NCBI RefSeq assembly: GCF_902459765.1
Contig: NZ_CABPSP010000010.1
Coordinates: forward strand, 124,001 to 188,000
Source: Pandoraea anapnoica
GTDB lineage: Bacteria; Pseudomonadota; Gammaproteobacteria; Burkholderiales; Burkholderiaceae
DNA: 64,000 nucleotides
Reading direction: 5' to 3'
In this document: piece after piece, positions 37,048 to 46,614 of the stretch
How the letters are laid out: the number at the start of each line of letters is the position of its first letter
Position numbering within the stretch: the first letter of the stretch is position 1
Made by a program: the position numbers and the translations under genes
The notes under the pieces: model-generated
Told to the model about the DNA's origin: nothing
Database searches by the model: none
The model's input: only the letters and a program-made list of their open reading frames with translations

Positions 37048-37134
37048 TCGTTGCCCGAGCGGACTTCGCGGGGCCTAAGCGCAGAGCGAAGCGCCGTCCC
37101 GCACCGCGCAAAATGACGCACAATACGAGGCACG

Positions 37135-37155
37135 AACCGGCATCAGTGGCCGGTT
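37135..37155 (+). promoter_or_regulatory. Hairpin between receptor gene and piuC
   Basis: A 7-bp stem AACCGGC / GCCGGTT with a 7-nt loop lies 20 nt before the piuC ribosome site. No T-run follows. It may reduce read-through or stabilise the receptor message. Confidence 0.4.
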
Positions 37156-37189
37156 TCGCGCCTTGTGCTTTCTTCAAAGGATGCCGCCC

Positions 37190-37876
37190 ATGCAGCTCCG
37201 AATACCGAATGTTCTCACCGCCGATCAGGTGCGTCGGGTCCGTTTGAGGCTCGACAACGCGGGCGAAGCGTGGGTCGACGGCCTTGCCACGGCGGGGTAT
37301 CAGGGCGCGCCCGTCAAACAGAACCAGCAGATCGACGAACGCTCGCCCGTCGCGCACGAACTCGGCGACATCATTCTGGCCGCGCTCGAGCGCAATCCCC
37401 TGTTCATCAGCGCTGCGCTGCCGAACAAAGTCTACGCGCCGATGTTCAACCGCTACGGCGAAGGCATGCACTTCGGCAATCATGTGGACGGTGCGATCCG
37501 TTTGCAACCGGGCAGCGGCATGCGCATCCGCACCGACATCTCCGCCACGCTGTTTCTCGCGTCGCCGGACGAATACGACGGCGGCGAACTCGTCATCGAA
37601 GATCAGTACGGTGCGCATCAGGTGAAGCTCGCGGCGGGGGACATGGTGCTGTATCCGGCGACCAGCCTGCATCGTGTCAACCCGATTACGCGTGGTGTGC
37701 GCGTGGGGTGCTTTTTCTGGGTGCAGAGCCTCGTGCGCGACGACACACAGCGCACGCTGCTCTTCGACATGGATAACGCCATTCAGCGTCTGAACACGAC
37801 GGACGCGGACGAGACGGCGCGTCGCACGCTCGTGGGCTGTTATCACAACCTGCTGCGGGTCTGGAGCGAGACCTGA
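37190..37876 (+). CDS. piuC: PKHD-type Fe(II)/2-oxoglutarate hydroxylase PiuC
   Basis: A 228-residue dioxygenase of the PiuC/YbiX family, found beside Fiu/PiuA receptor genes. Iron ligands His98 and Asp100 (NHVDGA) and His161 (SLHRVN), with a 2-oxoglutarate Arg in TRGVRVG (168-171), match the E. coli arrangement. The ATG at 37190 is preferred because AAAGGA lies 9 nt before it; MPPM at 37181 lacks a site. It is likely transcribed from the Fur-controlled promoter. The physiological substrate is not known, possibly siderophore modification. Confidence 0.93.
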   Translation: MQLRIPNVLTADQVRRVRLRLDNAGEAWVDGLATAGYQGAPVKQNQQIDERSPVAHELGDIILAALERNPLFISAALPNKVYAPMFNRYGEGMHFGNHVDGAIRLQPGSGMRIRTDISATLFLASPDEYDGGELVIEDQYGAHQVKLAAGDMVLYPATSLHRVNPITRGVRVGCFFWVQSLVRDDTQRTLLFDMDNAIQRLNTTDADETARRTLVGCYHNLLRVWSET

Positions 37877-37893
37877 ACAAACTGAGCGCAAAA

Positions 37894-37928
37894 AAACGCC
37901 CGATCCCTGCTTAAGGGACCGGGCGTTT
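37894..37928. terminator. Bidirectional terminator between piuC and the Spy-like gene
   Basis: Outer stem AAACGCCCG (37894-37902) / CGGGCGTTT (37920-37928), with an inner TCCCT/AGGGA stem and GCTTA loop. A's on the left and T's on the right serve convergent genes. A second hairpin, GCCGGG / CCCGGC (37937-37956), lies beside it. Confidence 0.85.
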
Positions 37929-37972
37929 CACAACATGCCGGGCGTTCGCACCCGGCGGCGCTGGCCTCGCGC

Positions 37973-38542
37973 TTATTGTGCCTGACCGGCAGGTGCCGGC
38001 GTCGGTGCCGGAGCCGGGGCTCCCTTGTGCATCTGGCCGCGATGCTGCATCGCCTTGTCATGCCAGGCCTTCATCTTCGCCCAGCGTGCCTTGATGGCAT
38101 TGCTCACAAGCACCTTCTGGTCGTTGTTCAGGCCGTTGTACACGTTCAGCCACGCATCTTCGGTCTGGCTGCGAAGCTGGCGGTTCTGATCGAACACCTT
38201 TTCGCGGGCGGCACGCATGCCGGCCAGATCGAGCACCTGCTGGTCCTTCGCCTGACCGATCATCTGACGGAATTGCTCGCCATTCTTACGCATGGCGTCG
38301 CGATTCTGCTTCGACGTGGCTACCGCTTGCTGCCAGGCCTGTTCCTGTTGCGCGTTGAGCTTCAGTTGGTCGTGCAGCTTGCTGATGTTACCCAGCCCCC
38401 AGGGGCCGTGGTCGCCGCGCATGTGATGCATGGCGGCGTGCGGTCCGGTGGCCGGCTCAGGGGTGTCCGCGGCATGGGCGACGCCGAACATCGCGGAGGC
38501 GGCAACGATTGCCGACGCGGCGGCGATCTTCAGTTTGCGCAT
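37973..38542 (-). CDS. Spy/CpxP-like periplasmic stress protein
   Basis: A 189-residue exported protein: signal peptide 1-24 (AHA cut), a His/Met-rich stretch (HAAMHHMRGDHGPWG), then long amphipathic helices (about 50-165). DQLKLNAQQEQAW recalls the LTxxQ motif of Spy/CpxP. A short Ala/Pro tail ends it. Such proteins are periplasmic ATP-independent chaperones or metal/envelope-stress sensors. Met/His content hints at copper or zinc. AAAGGAG precedes the ATG. The 5' leader holds a hairpin and an upstream palindrome (see those entries). Confidence 0.82.
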   Translation of the reverse strand: MRKLKIAAASAIVAASAMFGVAHAADTPEPATGPHAAMHHMRGDHGPWGLGNISKLHDQLKLNAQQEQAWQQAVATSKQNRDAMRKNGEQFRQMIGQAKDQQVLDLAGMRAAREKVFDQNRQLRSQTEDAWLNVYNGLNNDQKVLVSNAIKARWAKMKAWHDKAMQHRGQMHKGAPAPAPTPAPAGQAQ

Positions 38543-38561
38543 GGTGTTGACTCCTTTTGAT

Positions 38562-38579
38562 ACTGCCGGAATTGGCAGT
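38562..38579 (-). promoter_or_regulatory. Leader hairpin just before the Spy-like gene's ribosome site
   Basis: ACTGCC (38562-38567) and GGCAGT (38574-38579) form a perfect 6-bp inverted repeat around GGAATT, 20-37 nt upstream of the ATG and directly before AAAGGAG. It could be an RNA element affecting translation, or an operator. Confidence 0.4.
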
Positions 38580-38609
38580 TTCAGAGTAAGTCATCAGTGA
38601 ACCTAACAA

Positions 38610-38624
38610 GTTGCAAAGTGCAAC
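38610..38624. promoter_or_regulatory. Palindrome GTTGCA-AAG-TGCAAC upstream of the Spy-like gene
   Basis: Perfect 6-bp arms with a 3-nt centre, 68-82 nt before the Spy-like start. The core GCAAAGTGC is also the core of the palindrome just before htpX (62613-62627). Candidate shared operator. Confidence 0.45.
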
Positions 38625-38793
38625 CGCTGTATTACTCAGCGTTACCAGCGCCCGCGTTTGCAACATTCCGAAACGACTCGGCCCGCCGTTGCCTGGGTGG
38701 GCAAGGGCGGGCCGTGCTGACGAAACGCGCGACATGCCGCGCGTCGTCCGGTTCCCGAGGGGGGCGCCTTCGCGCCCTACGGTTCCTTGTGGA

Positions 38794-39201
38794 TTAGTCC
38801 CAGGCGCCGCGACCGCCAGATACGCTGTACCGGCCAGCGCCGAAGAGGATGACGCACAGGCCCATGAACAGATAGAAGCCTTGTAATTCCAGCGCCCAGC
38901 CGCCAGTCTTCGACAGATCGCCCAGTTGGCTCAGGTGAACCAGCGAGAAGGCGACGAGCATGTTGCCCACGACGAGCAAGCCACCCAGACGGGTAAGCAC
39001 GCCGAGAATCAGCAGGACAGGGGCGAGGACTTCACCCAGATATGCGCCATAGGCGAGAAACGCCGGCAGACCGTGCGATGTGATCATGCCCTCGATAAAT
39101 CCGACACCGTTGATGACTTTGCTGACGCCGTGAAACAGCAGCAGGATGCCGAGGGTGAGGCGCAAGATCAGTTTGCCGAGATCGTCTCTGGTGCTCTGCA
39201 T
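38794..39201 (-). CDS. DoxX family membrane protein
   Basis: A 135-residue protein with four hydrophobic helices. It starts at the ATG at 39201 with AAGGAG 8 nt before it; the frame extends further upstream without support. LILRLTLGILLLFHGVSKV and YGAYLGEVLAPVLLILGVLTRLGGL are DoxX/YphA signatures. The family has been linked to redox or detoxification roles in the inner membrane, often without a defined reaction. No operon partner is clear. Confidence 0.88.
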   Translation of the reverse strand: MQSTRDDLGKLILRLTLGILLLFHGVSKVINGVGFIEGMITSHGLPAFLAYGAYLGEVLAPVLLILGVLTRLGGLLVVGNMLVAFSLVHLSQLGDLSKTGGWALELQGFYLFMGLCVILFGAGRYSVSGGRGAWD

Positions 39202-39581
39202 GGTGAAGGCTCCTTCTTGACTCGCTTGTTCGCGTAAGGGGGGCTGACAGACAACGGAGTGGCGCGCCCCCTTCGATGTTTGCAACGTCGGAACGGGTAG
39301 GGCGTGCCGGCCAAATGGGCACCACTGTATCAAAACGTTACGGCGCTGTCTGCGGGTGTCCCAACGATTTCATGGACATAGCGAAAGACGCCCCCATCAG
39401 CGCGATTACACGCCGTTACTTTTCGGACTGCCGCGTTACACAACGGCTGTCGGCGCATGGCCGGCGCGCTTCGTTATTACGGTCAAGGACGCAGCAAATC
39501 GTCGGCAATTCCGCCGGCAGGCGCGATCCCCCCGTCGAGTCTCCGACGAAGCAAAACGCCCTAAGGCATAAGGATTCCATC
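39202..39581. other. 380-nt divergent intergenic region
   Basis: It separates the leftward DoxX gene from the rightward secreted-protein gene and must hold both promoters. Apart from the two ribosome sites (AAGGAG before DoxX, AAGGA at 39570-39574) I see no repeat, palindrome or RNA-like structure of note. Confidence 0.5.
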
Positions 39582-40169
39582 ATGAACGTCCGTAAAACTC
39601 TGATTCTGAGCGCTGTGACCGTGGCTTTCGGTGGCTTGTTCGCCTCGCAGGCGTTCGCCCAGGGCACCGGGACCGAAACGGCACGCGACATCAATCAGCA
39701 GCAACGCATCGAGAACGGCTTGAAGAGCGGCCAGTTGACGACCAAGGAAGCGTCGGGTCTGGAGAAGGGCGAAGCGAAGATCGACAAGATGCAGGCGCAT
39801 GCCGATCGCACGGGCGACACTGCCGCGCAGAAGGCGCGCATCGCCAACGCGCAGAACAAGGAAAGCGCGAAGATCGATCAGCTCAAGCACAATGACCGGG
39901 TGGCGAATCCGACGTCCAAGTCGTCCGAGCGCTTGCAGTCAGACGTGCAGCGTAACGTCAATCAGGAGAAGCGCATCGCCCAAGGGCAAGCGGCCGGGAC
40001 GTTGAACAACAAGCAGGTCGGCAGCCTCGAGAAGGGCCAGGCGCATGTAGACGCCGCCGAGGCGCACGCCGCCAAGAACGGTCACGTGAGCGCAGGTGAG
40101 CAGTCCGGCGTTCAACATCGCGAGAACCATCAGAGCCAGCGTATTCATCAGGACAAGACGAACGGCTAA
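39582..40169 (+). CDS. Secreted protein with an internal duplication, function unknown
   Basis: A 195-residue exported protein with signal peptide 1-24 (FAQ cut). The mature part is two related, highly charged units of about 65-70 residues. Unit 1 starts RDINQQQRIENGLKSGQLTTKEASGLEKGEAKID (split here as RDINQQQRIENGL and KSGQLTTKEASGLEKGEA). Unit 2 starts RNVNQEKRIAQGQAAG followed by TLNNKQVGSLEKGQAHVD. No Cys, no hydrophobic core segment. Similar repeat proteins occur in Burkholderiales but I know no function. AAGGA at 7 nt supports the start; a terminator follows. Confidence 0.8.
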   Translation: MNVRKTLILSAVTVAFGGLFASQAFAQGTGTETARDINQQQRIENGLKSGQLTTKEASGLEKGEAKIDKMQAHADRTGDTAAQKARIANAQNKESAKIDQLKHNDRVANPTSKSSERLQSDVQRNVNQEKRIAQGQAAGTLNNKQVGSLEKGQAHVDAAEAHAAKNGHVSAGEQSGVQHRENHQSQRIHQDKTNG

Positions 40170-40234
40170 GCGATTTTCATCGAGCGTCGCTCAGTCGTCC
40201 TGAAGGCTTCCTAGCTGTCCCGAGTGTCTGCTCT

Positions 40235-40269
40235 ACGCGCCACCCTTTACCGGGTGGCGCGTTTGTTTT
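40235..40269 (+). terminator. Rho-independent terminator after the secreted-protein gene
   Basis: A perfect 11-bp stem ACGCGCCACCC / GGGTGGCGCGT with a 6-nt loop, followed by TTGTTTT. Confidence 0.88.
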
Positions 40270-40321
40270 GGGGCTATCATCGGCGTCACGAAAACAAGCA
40301 TGACGATGGAGGATGGACAGG

Positions 40322-40723
40322 ATGGAGCTGGTGCAAGCGCAAAAGATGCTCGAAGAACTCGTCTCGCCGTGGGTGCGGCAACTGAACCTGCAAGTCGAGG
40401 CCGTCGGCCCCGACGAAAGCGAGCTACGGTTGCCGTTCGATGCCGCGTTCAAGCACGGTGGCGGCGTGATCTGCGGACAGGTGTTCATGGCTGTGGCAGA
40501 TACCGCGATGGTGGTGGCGTTGTCCGCCGCGCTCGGTGGCTTCCAGCCGATGACGACGGTTACGCTCAACACGCAGTTCATGCGTCCCGTCACGGACGGC
40601 GATCTGCGCGTGATCGCGCGAATTCTGCGTCGAGGCAAGAATCTGGTGTTCGGCGAGATCGAGATTTTCGACGCGTCCGGCAAGATGGCCGTGCATGCAA
40701 CGACCACCTACGCGCTGCTGTGA
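40322..40723 (+). CDS. PaaI-type hotdog-fold thioesterase
   Basis: A 133-residue acyl-CoA thioesterase-like protein with a hotdog fold. FDAAFKHGGGVICGQVFMAVADTAM is the catalytic helix region with the HGG-x-G motif, and TTVTLNTQFMRPVTDGDL the second strand pair. The ATG at 40322 is preferred because GGAGG lies 9 nt before it and abuts the alternative ATG at 40313. The patatin gene follows after 44 nt, so a lipid-related pair is plausible. Confidence 0.9.
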   Translation: MELVQAQKMLEELVSPWVRQLNLQVEAVGPDESELRLPFDAAFKHGGGVICGQVFMAVADTAMVVALSAALGGFQPMTTVTLNTQFMRPVTDGDLRVIARILRRGKNLVFGEIEIFDASGKMAVHATTTYALL

Positions 40724-40767
40724 CGAATTGACGGCGGCGTCGCGAGGCCGCCTCAGAGGAGACCCCG

Positions 40768-41613
40768 ATGTTCGATCAGATCGTCTTTGCCGGTGGCGGT
40801 AACCGCTGCTGGTGGCAGGCCGGATTTTGGGAGCGCGTCTCGCGCGATGTACCGCTGCGTCCGCGCGTTATCACCGGCATTTCGGCCGGTGCGGCCACGG
40901 CATGCATGCTGCATATGCGGGCGTCGGACTGGGTGATGGATTACTACCGGCAGGCGCTCGCGGGCAATCGCAAGAACGCCTATTGGGGCAACCTGCTGCG
41001 ACGCGAGCGGGTGTTCCCGCATTACCGCATCTATCGTCAGGCATTGCTAGACATCTACGACGGTCAACTCGACAAGCTCGCCGCCGGACCGGAGATTCGC
41101 GTGGGCGTGTCGCACATCCCCCGCTGGCTGGGACCGCGCAGCGCGACGGCGGCCGGACTCGTGGCGTACAACATCGACAAACATTGGCGGCGCACGCTGC
41201 ATCCGACGCTCGCCCGCAGCCTCGGGTTTCGTCCGGAATTCGTGCGAGCGCAGGACTGCCGCACGACCGAGGAACTGGCGGATCTGATGTTGCAATCGTC
41301 GTGCACGCCGCCGTTCACACCGATTTTGCGACGTGGCGGCCGAGCGGTACTCGATGGGGGTATGGTCGATAACGTTCCCGTCGATGCGCTCGATGCCACG
41401 CCCGGACAAGTGCTCGTGCTGGTGACGCGGCGCTATCCGCGTCCGCAAATCTTTACGCAGCATCATGCCGGGCAGGACCGGCTGTATGTGCAGCCGTCCG
41501 AGCCGGTGCCGATTTCAAGCTGGGATTACACGCGCCCCGAGAATATGGCGCCGGCGTTCGCGCTCGGCCGCAAGGACGGCGAGACCTTTCTGCGGCATCT
41601 GGCGTCGATGTAA
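40768..41613 (+). CDS. Patatin-like phospholipase family protein
   Basis: A 281-residue serine lipase-like protein. The oxyanion-hole glycines are in FAGGGNRCWW, where the usual GGGxRG reads GGGNRC. The nucleophile is Ser39 in GISAG and the dyad Asp is in LDGGMVDNVP. No signal peptide, so probably cytoplasmic. AGAGGAG supports the start. The N-terminal Trp/Cys cluster is unusual. Substrate unknown; the short length fits bacterial patatins of about 280-320 residues. Confidence 0.9.
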   Translation: MFDQIVFAGGGNRCWWQAGFWERVSRDVPLRPRVITGISAGAATACMLHMRASDWVMDYYRQALAGNRKNAYWGNLLRRERVFPHYRIYRQALLDIYDGQLDKLAAGPEIRVGVSHIPRWLGPRSATAAGLVAYNIDKHWRRTLHPTLARSLGFRPEFVRAQDCRTTEELADLMLQSSCTPPFTPILRRGGRAVLDGGMVDNVPVDALDATPGQVLVLVTRRYPRPQIFTQHHAGQDRLYVQPSEPVPISSWDYTRPENMAPAFALGRKDGETFLRHLASM

Positions 41614-41638
41614 CGGCGAGCCATACAGCCGAGCGGTT

Positions 41639-41659
41639 GCGCCGACGTTGGGTCGGCGC
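41639..41659. terminator. Possible bidirectional terminator between convergent genes
   Basis: A perfect 8-bp stem GCGCCGAC / GTCGGCGC with a GTTGG loop lies in the 79-nt gap between the patatin and dehydrogenase stops. No T-run, so termination may be Rho-assisted. Confidence 0.45.
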
Positions 41660-41692
41660 TGCATCGATGTCGTGGGGCGAGAGGGGAGCGGG

Positions 41693-42703
41693 TTAACGTC
41701 CGAAGCCGAGCAGAGCTGCCGGATTCGCGACGTGCGAACGATCGCCGTTCAGGAAGTTGACGATGTTCTCGAACGCGACGCGGAAGTACAACTCGTAGCT
41801 CTCACGCTCGACGTAGCCGATGTGCGGCGTGCACACACAGTTCTCCAGACGTAGCAACGGATTGCCTTGCAGAATCGGCTCGCTCTCGAAGACATCAATG
41901 GCGGCCATGCCGGGGCGCGCGCGGTTCAGCGCGGTGATGAGGGCGTTCTCTTCCACCAGTTCGGCGCGGCTCGTGTTCACGAACAATGCCGTGGGCTTCA
42001 TCTGCAAGAGGTCTTCCAGTTTCACGACGTGACGCGTCTCGTCGTTCAGACGCAGGTGAAGCGAGAGTACATCGCTTTGCGTGAAGAGCTCTTCCTTGCT
42101 ATTCGCCACACGCAGACCGTCGGCGGCCGCCGCTTCGCGTGAGCCTTCGCGTCCCCACACCATCACTTCCATCCCGAACGCCTTGCCGTAACCGGCGACG
42201 AGACGGCCAATCTTGCCGTAGCCCCACAGACCGAGCGTCTGGCCGCGCAGCACCTGACCCATCCCGAAATTCGGCGGCATGCTCGACGACTTCAGGCCCG
42301 ACTGCTGCCATGCGCCGTGCTTGAGGCTGGAGACGTACTGGGGAATCCGGCGTTGGGCGGCCATGATCAGCGCCCAGGTGAGTTCGGCCGGTGCGATGGG
42401 GGAGCCGACGCCTTCGAGCACGGCCACGCCGCGTGCGGTACAGGCGTCGATGTCGATGTGACTGCCGGCGCGACCGGTCTGGCTGATGACACGCAGGCGC
42501 GGCAGTTTGTCGATGAGTTGCGCCGTGATGGCGGTGCGCTCGCGAATCAGAACGAGCACCTCGGCTTCTCCGACCCGGGCCGCAAGCTGCCCGACGCCTT
42601 TTACCGTGTTGTTGAAGACCTTGACGTCATGACCGGCCAGAAGGGAGAAAGAATCGAGCTTGCGAACGGCGTCCTGATAGTCGTCGAGAATGGCAATTTT
42701 CAT
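41693..42703 (-). CDS. D-2-hydroxyacid dehydrogenase family protein
   Basis: A 336-residue NAD-dependent oxidoreductase. It starts at the ATG at 42703 (MKIAILDDYQDAVRKL). The Rossmann motif is LGLWGYGKIGRLVAGYGKAFG, and the catalytic triad is Arg in FVNTSRAELVEE, Glu in DVFESEPI and His in CTPHIGYVERESYE. The group resembles phosphoglycerate dehydrogenase-like enzymes annotated for unknown 2-oxo/2-hydroxy acids. The adjacent pckG gene is divergent and there is no operon evidence. Confidence 0.91.
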   Translation of the reverse strand: MKIAILDDYQDAVRKLDSFSLLAGHDVKVFNNTVKGVGQLAARVGEAEVLVLIRERTAITAQLIDKLPRLRVISQTGRAGSHIDIDACTARGVAVLEGVGSPIAPAELTWALIMAAQRRIPQYVSSLKHGAWQQSGLKSSSMPPNFGMGQVLRGQTLGLWGYGKIGRLVAGYGKAFGMEVMVWGREGSREAAAADGLRVANSKEELFTQSDVLSLHLRLNDETRHVVKLEDLLQMKPTALFVNTSRAELVEENALITALNRARPGMAAIDVFESEPILQGNPLLRLENCVCTPHIGYVERESYELYFRVAFENIVNFLNGDRSHVANPAALLGFGR

Positions 42704-43156
42704 GGCAAAGCGTAATCGGATCGGCGCAGAACGGCGGCATTCTGCACAGACGGAGCAATCGTCGGGGCCCACCCCGACGGGCGGGCATGCTTGTTCTGGG
42801 CGTGGGCGGCGCGAGGCGGGGCAAACCCCTTGCCGCCTTGTTGCGACGCAGCACCGGAGCAATTTTTGCGGTGGTATGCTGACGCCTCGTTTTGCATAGT
42901 ATGGCAGGTGTCCTGGCAACCATGGCGAAACCGCCTAAACACGATGGCAAAAAATCGAACCCACCCCGCAAATGCGAGTCGGACCGGGTGAGTGAGACGC
43001 CAACTGTGACGTCCCTCCGGTATCCCCAACCGGATGGACCGCCCGGTCACGCAGGGCGCCTGCGCGGTGCTCTTATATAAGGACGACCGGTGCTCGCACC
43101 CACCGGCGCTTCAACGTCCGCTTCGATTTCCCCGACTCTGCATGGAGACAACCCCC
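42704..43156. other. 453-nt divergent region upstream of pckG
   Basis: It lies between the leftward dehydrogenase gene and pckG. Short open frames cover it but none has a good start or plausible composition. A/T-richer spots with TATGCT (42874-42879) and TAGTAT (42897-42902), 17 nt apart, are the only promoter-like features. A GGAGA precedes pckG at 43144-43148. Confidence 0.5.
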
Positions 43157-45043
<1,887 letters not shown>

Positions 45044-45119
45044 TGTTGGCGATGATGGATACATCGCAAACGTCGTCAACGTCACGATAGCGCTGTTGTA
45101 ATCCTGAGTCCGCAGCACG

Positions 45120-45152
45120 ATCCCGCCGAGGGAAACTTCGGCGGGATTTTTT
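45120..45152 (+). terminator. Rho-independent terminator after pckG
   Basis: Stem ATCCCGCCGA (45120-45129) / TCGGCGGGAT (45138-45147), 8-nt loop, then six T's. Confidence 0.9.
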
Positions 45153-45234
45153 ATTGCCTTGTGATCCTTCCGAAAGGTGCGTCAGTCAACGCGTTGGCCG
45201 GTTTTCGAAAGTCTTCCGGTGCTAGCATTTATCT

Positions 45235-45263
45235 CGTCATCCGAATGTTTAATTTGGATGACG
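45235..45263. promoter_or_regulatory. Toxin-antitoxin operator palindrome over the promoter
   Basis: CGTCATCCGAAT (45235-45246) and ATTTGGATGACG (45252-45263) are 12-bp arms with one mismatch around GTTTA. TTTAAT (45248-45253), a good -10, sits at its centre. It lies 31 nt upstream of the antitoxin ATG. This is what autoregulated vapBC/fitAB promoters look like. Confidence 0.7.
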
Positions 45264-45293
45264 GATTTTGGTTATGGACGGAAGGAGGAGCTT

Positions 45294-45500
45294 ATGTACA
45301 CGATGGTGATCGAGGGAATTGATGAGCAATTGATGCAGTCGCTTCAACTGCGGGCCACGAATACGAACATTACGCCTGAGCAGGAGGTGTTGCGGGTGTT
45401 GAATTACTTTGCGCGAGAGCCGGAATTCGTGGACTTTTACGATGCGCTAACGCGTTTCCCTAACGTGGGGCTCGATAGTGATTTCGAGCGTGTTAACTGA
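45294..45500 (+). CDS. Antitoxin of a VapBC/FitAB-type pair
   Basis: A 68-residue protein, start fixed by an AAGGAGG at 45282-45288. The N-terminal strand MYTMVIEGIDEQLMQSLQLRA followed by a short helix resembles a ribbon-helix-helix (FitA/Arc-like) DNA-binding domain, and the acidic C-terminus (ALTRFPNVGLDSDFERVN) would cover the toxin. Both this gene and the toxin gene have visibly more A/T-ending codons than their surroundings, a sign of horizontal acquisition. Family identity is inferred mainly from the neighbouring PIN toxin and operator. Confidence 0.72.
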   Translation: MYTMVIEGIDEQLMQSLQLRATNTNITPEQEVLRVLNYFAREPEFVDFYDALTRFPNVGLDSDFERVN

Positions 45501-45529
45501 TGCTACGGTCGAGGCGACAAGGAGCGCGC

Positions 45530-45949
45530 ATGTTTCTGCTCGATACAAACGTCATAAGCGAGCTTAGGAAGGGCGGTGGCGGCGATGCTGGCGTTGATCG
45601 GTTTTATCGTCATGCCGGACGCTCGTCGAGGCGACGATACCTTTCCGTTATTTCGTTGGGGGAGTTGCGCCGAGGTGCCCTATTGCTTCGTCATCGCAAC
45701 GACGTTATCCAGGCCGGACTCATCGAAAATTGGATTCAGGTGATGCGGGGCGACTTCGTCGACCGCATTCTACCGATCGACATGGCCGTCAGTGACGTGT
45801 GGGCGCACATGCGTGTACCCCATAAGCAGAATCCAATCGATAAGCTCATCGCGGCAACTGCGCTGGTCCACAAGCTTGTTGTCGTCACGCGCAACGTCAA
45901 GGATTTCTCGGAAACCGGGGTGGAGGTGCACAACCCTTTCCTACATTAG
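45530..45949 (+). CDS. PIN-domain ribonuclease toxin (VapC/FitB-like)
   Basis: A 139-residue PIN nuclease. Acidic active-site residues are Asp5 (LLDTNVISEL), Glu45 (ISLGELRRG), Asp104 (NPIDKLIAATA) and Asp125 (TRNVKDF). All are present, so it should be active, cutting RNA (often tRNA or rRNA) when the antitoxin is lost. The ATG at 45530 is 6 nt after AAGGAG. It follows the antitoxin by 29 nt. LDTNVISELRK is typical of FitB/VapC. Confidence 0.9.
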   Translation: MFLLDTNVISELRKGGGGDAGVDRFYRHAGRSSRRRYLSVISLGELRRGALLLRHRNDVIQAGLIENWIQVMRGDFVDRILPIDMAVSDVWAHMRVPHKQNPIDKLIAATALVHKLVVVTRNVKDFSETGVEVHNPFLH

Positions 45950-45981
45950 ACGAACGGCGCGAAAGCATTTCTCGACCGACG

Positions 45982-46614
45982 TTACAGCCGATTCTCCACC
46001 GCAAACTTGATCAACTCCGCCTGCCCTTCGATGCCGAGCTTGCGTTTGATGTTGAGGCGATGGGTTTCCACCGTGCGCACAGAAAGGTCCATTTCCGTGG
46101 CGATCTGTTTGTTCGCGAGTCCGTGCGCAATGCGCGTGAGGATTTCGCGCTCGCGAGGCGTGAGCGAATCGATGGGGGCGTGCGATGTGGAGGCCTGCAC
46201 GACACGCGCCGCAATCGCGGCGCTGTAGTAAGCATCGCCACGTGCCACACGTTCGATGGCCGTCACGATCTCGTGTGCGGGCGCGTCCTTGAGCACGTAG
46301 CCGCGCGCACCGGCGCGTACCGCCTGACGCACATACTCCGCGTTGTCGTGCATCGAGAGAATCAGCACAGCGATATGCGGAAACTGCTCACGAAACTGCG
46401 CCGTCAGCTCGATGCCGTTCGTGCCGCGCATGCTGATGTCCATCAGGGCGAGATCGGGCGATGCCGTCTTCGCGCGGGTCAGGGCTTCCTGCGCGTTGCC
46501 CGCTTCGCCAACGACCTGCAAGTTGGGTGCCGCGTCGAATCGCGCGCGCAGGCCGTCGCGCACTAACGGGTGGTCGTCGATCAACAGGAGTCGGATGGGG
46601 TGAGCTTGCATCAT
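45982..46614 (-). CDS. NarL/LuxR-type response regulator
   Basis: A 210-residue regulator with receiver (about 7-125, phospho-Asp59 in LALMDISMRG) and a C-terminal LuxR helix-turn-helix (about 150-205; LTPREREILTRIAHGLANKQIATEM). It starts at ATGATG overlapping the kinase stop, so the pair is translationally coupled. It is probably phosphorylated by the adjacent kinase. An inverted repeat 48 nt before the kinase gene is a candidate binding site, and divergent cstA a candidate target. Confidence 0.93.
   Translation of the reverse strand: MMQAHPIRLLLIDDHPLVRDGLRARFDAAPNLQVVGEAGNAQEALTRAKTASPDLALMDISMRGTNGIELTAQFREQFPHIAVLILSMHDNAEYVRQAVRAGARGYVLKDAPAHEIVTAIERVARGDAYYSAAIAARVVQASTSHAPIDSLTPREREILTRIAHGLANKQIATEMDLSVRTVETHRLNIKRKLGIEGQAELIKFAVENRL

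Noticed and set aside
42704-43156. Possible small gene in the pckG upstream region
   Set aside because: Short open frames here lack ribosome sites and have biased Arg/Pro/Cys composition.
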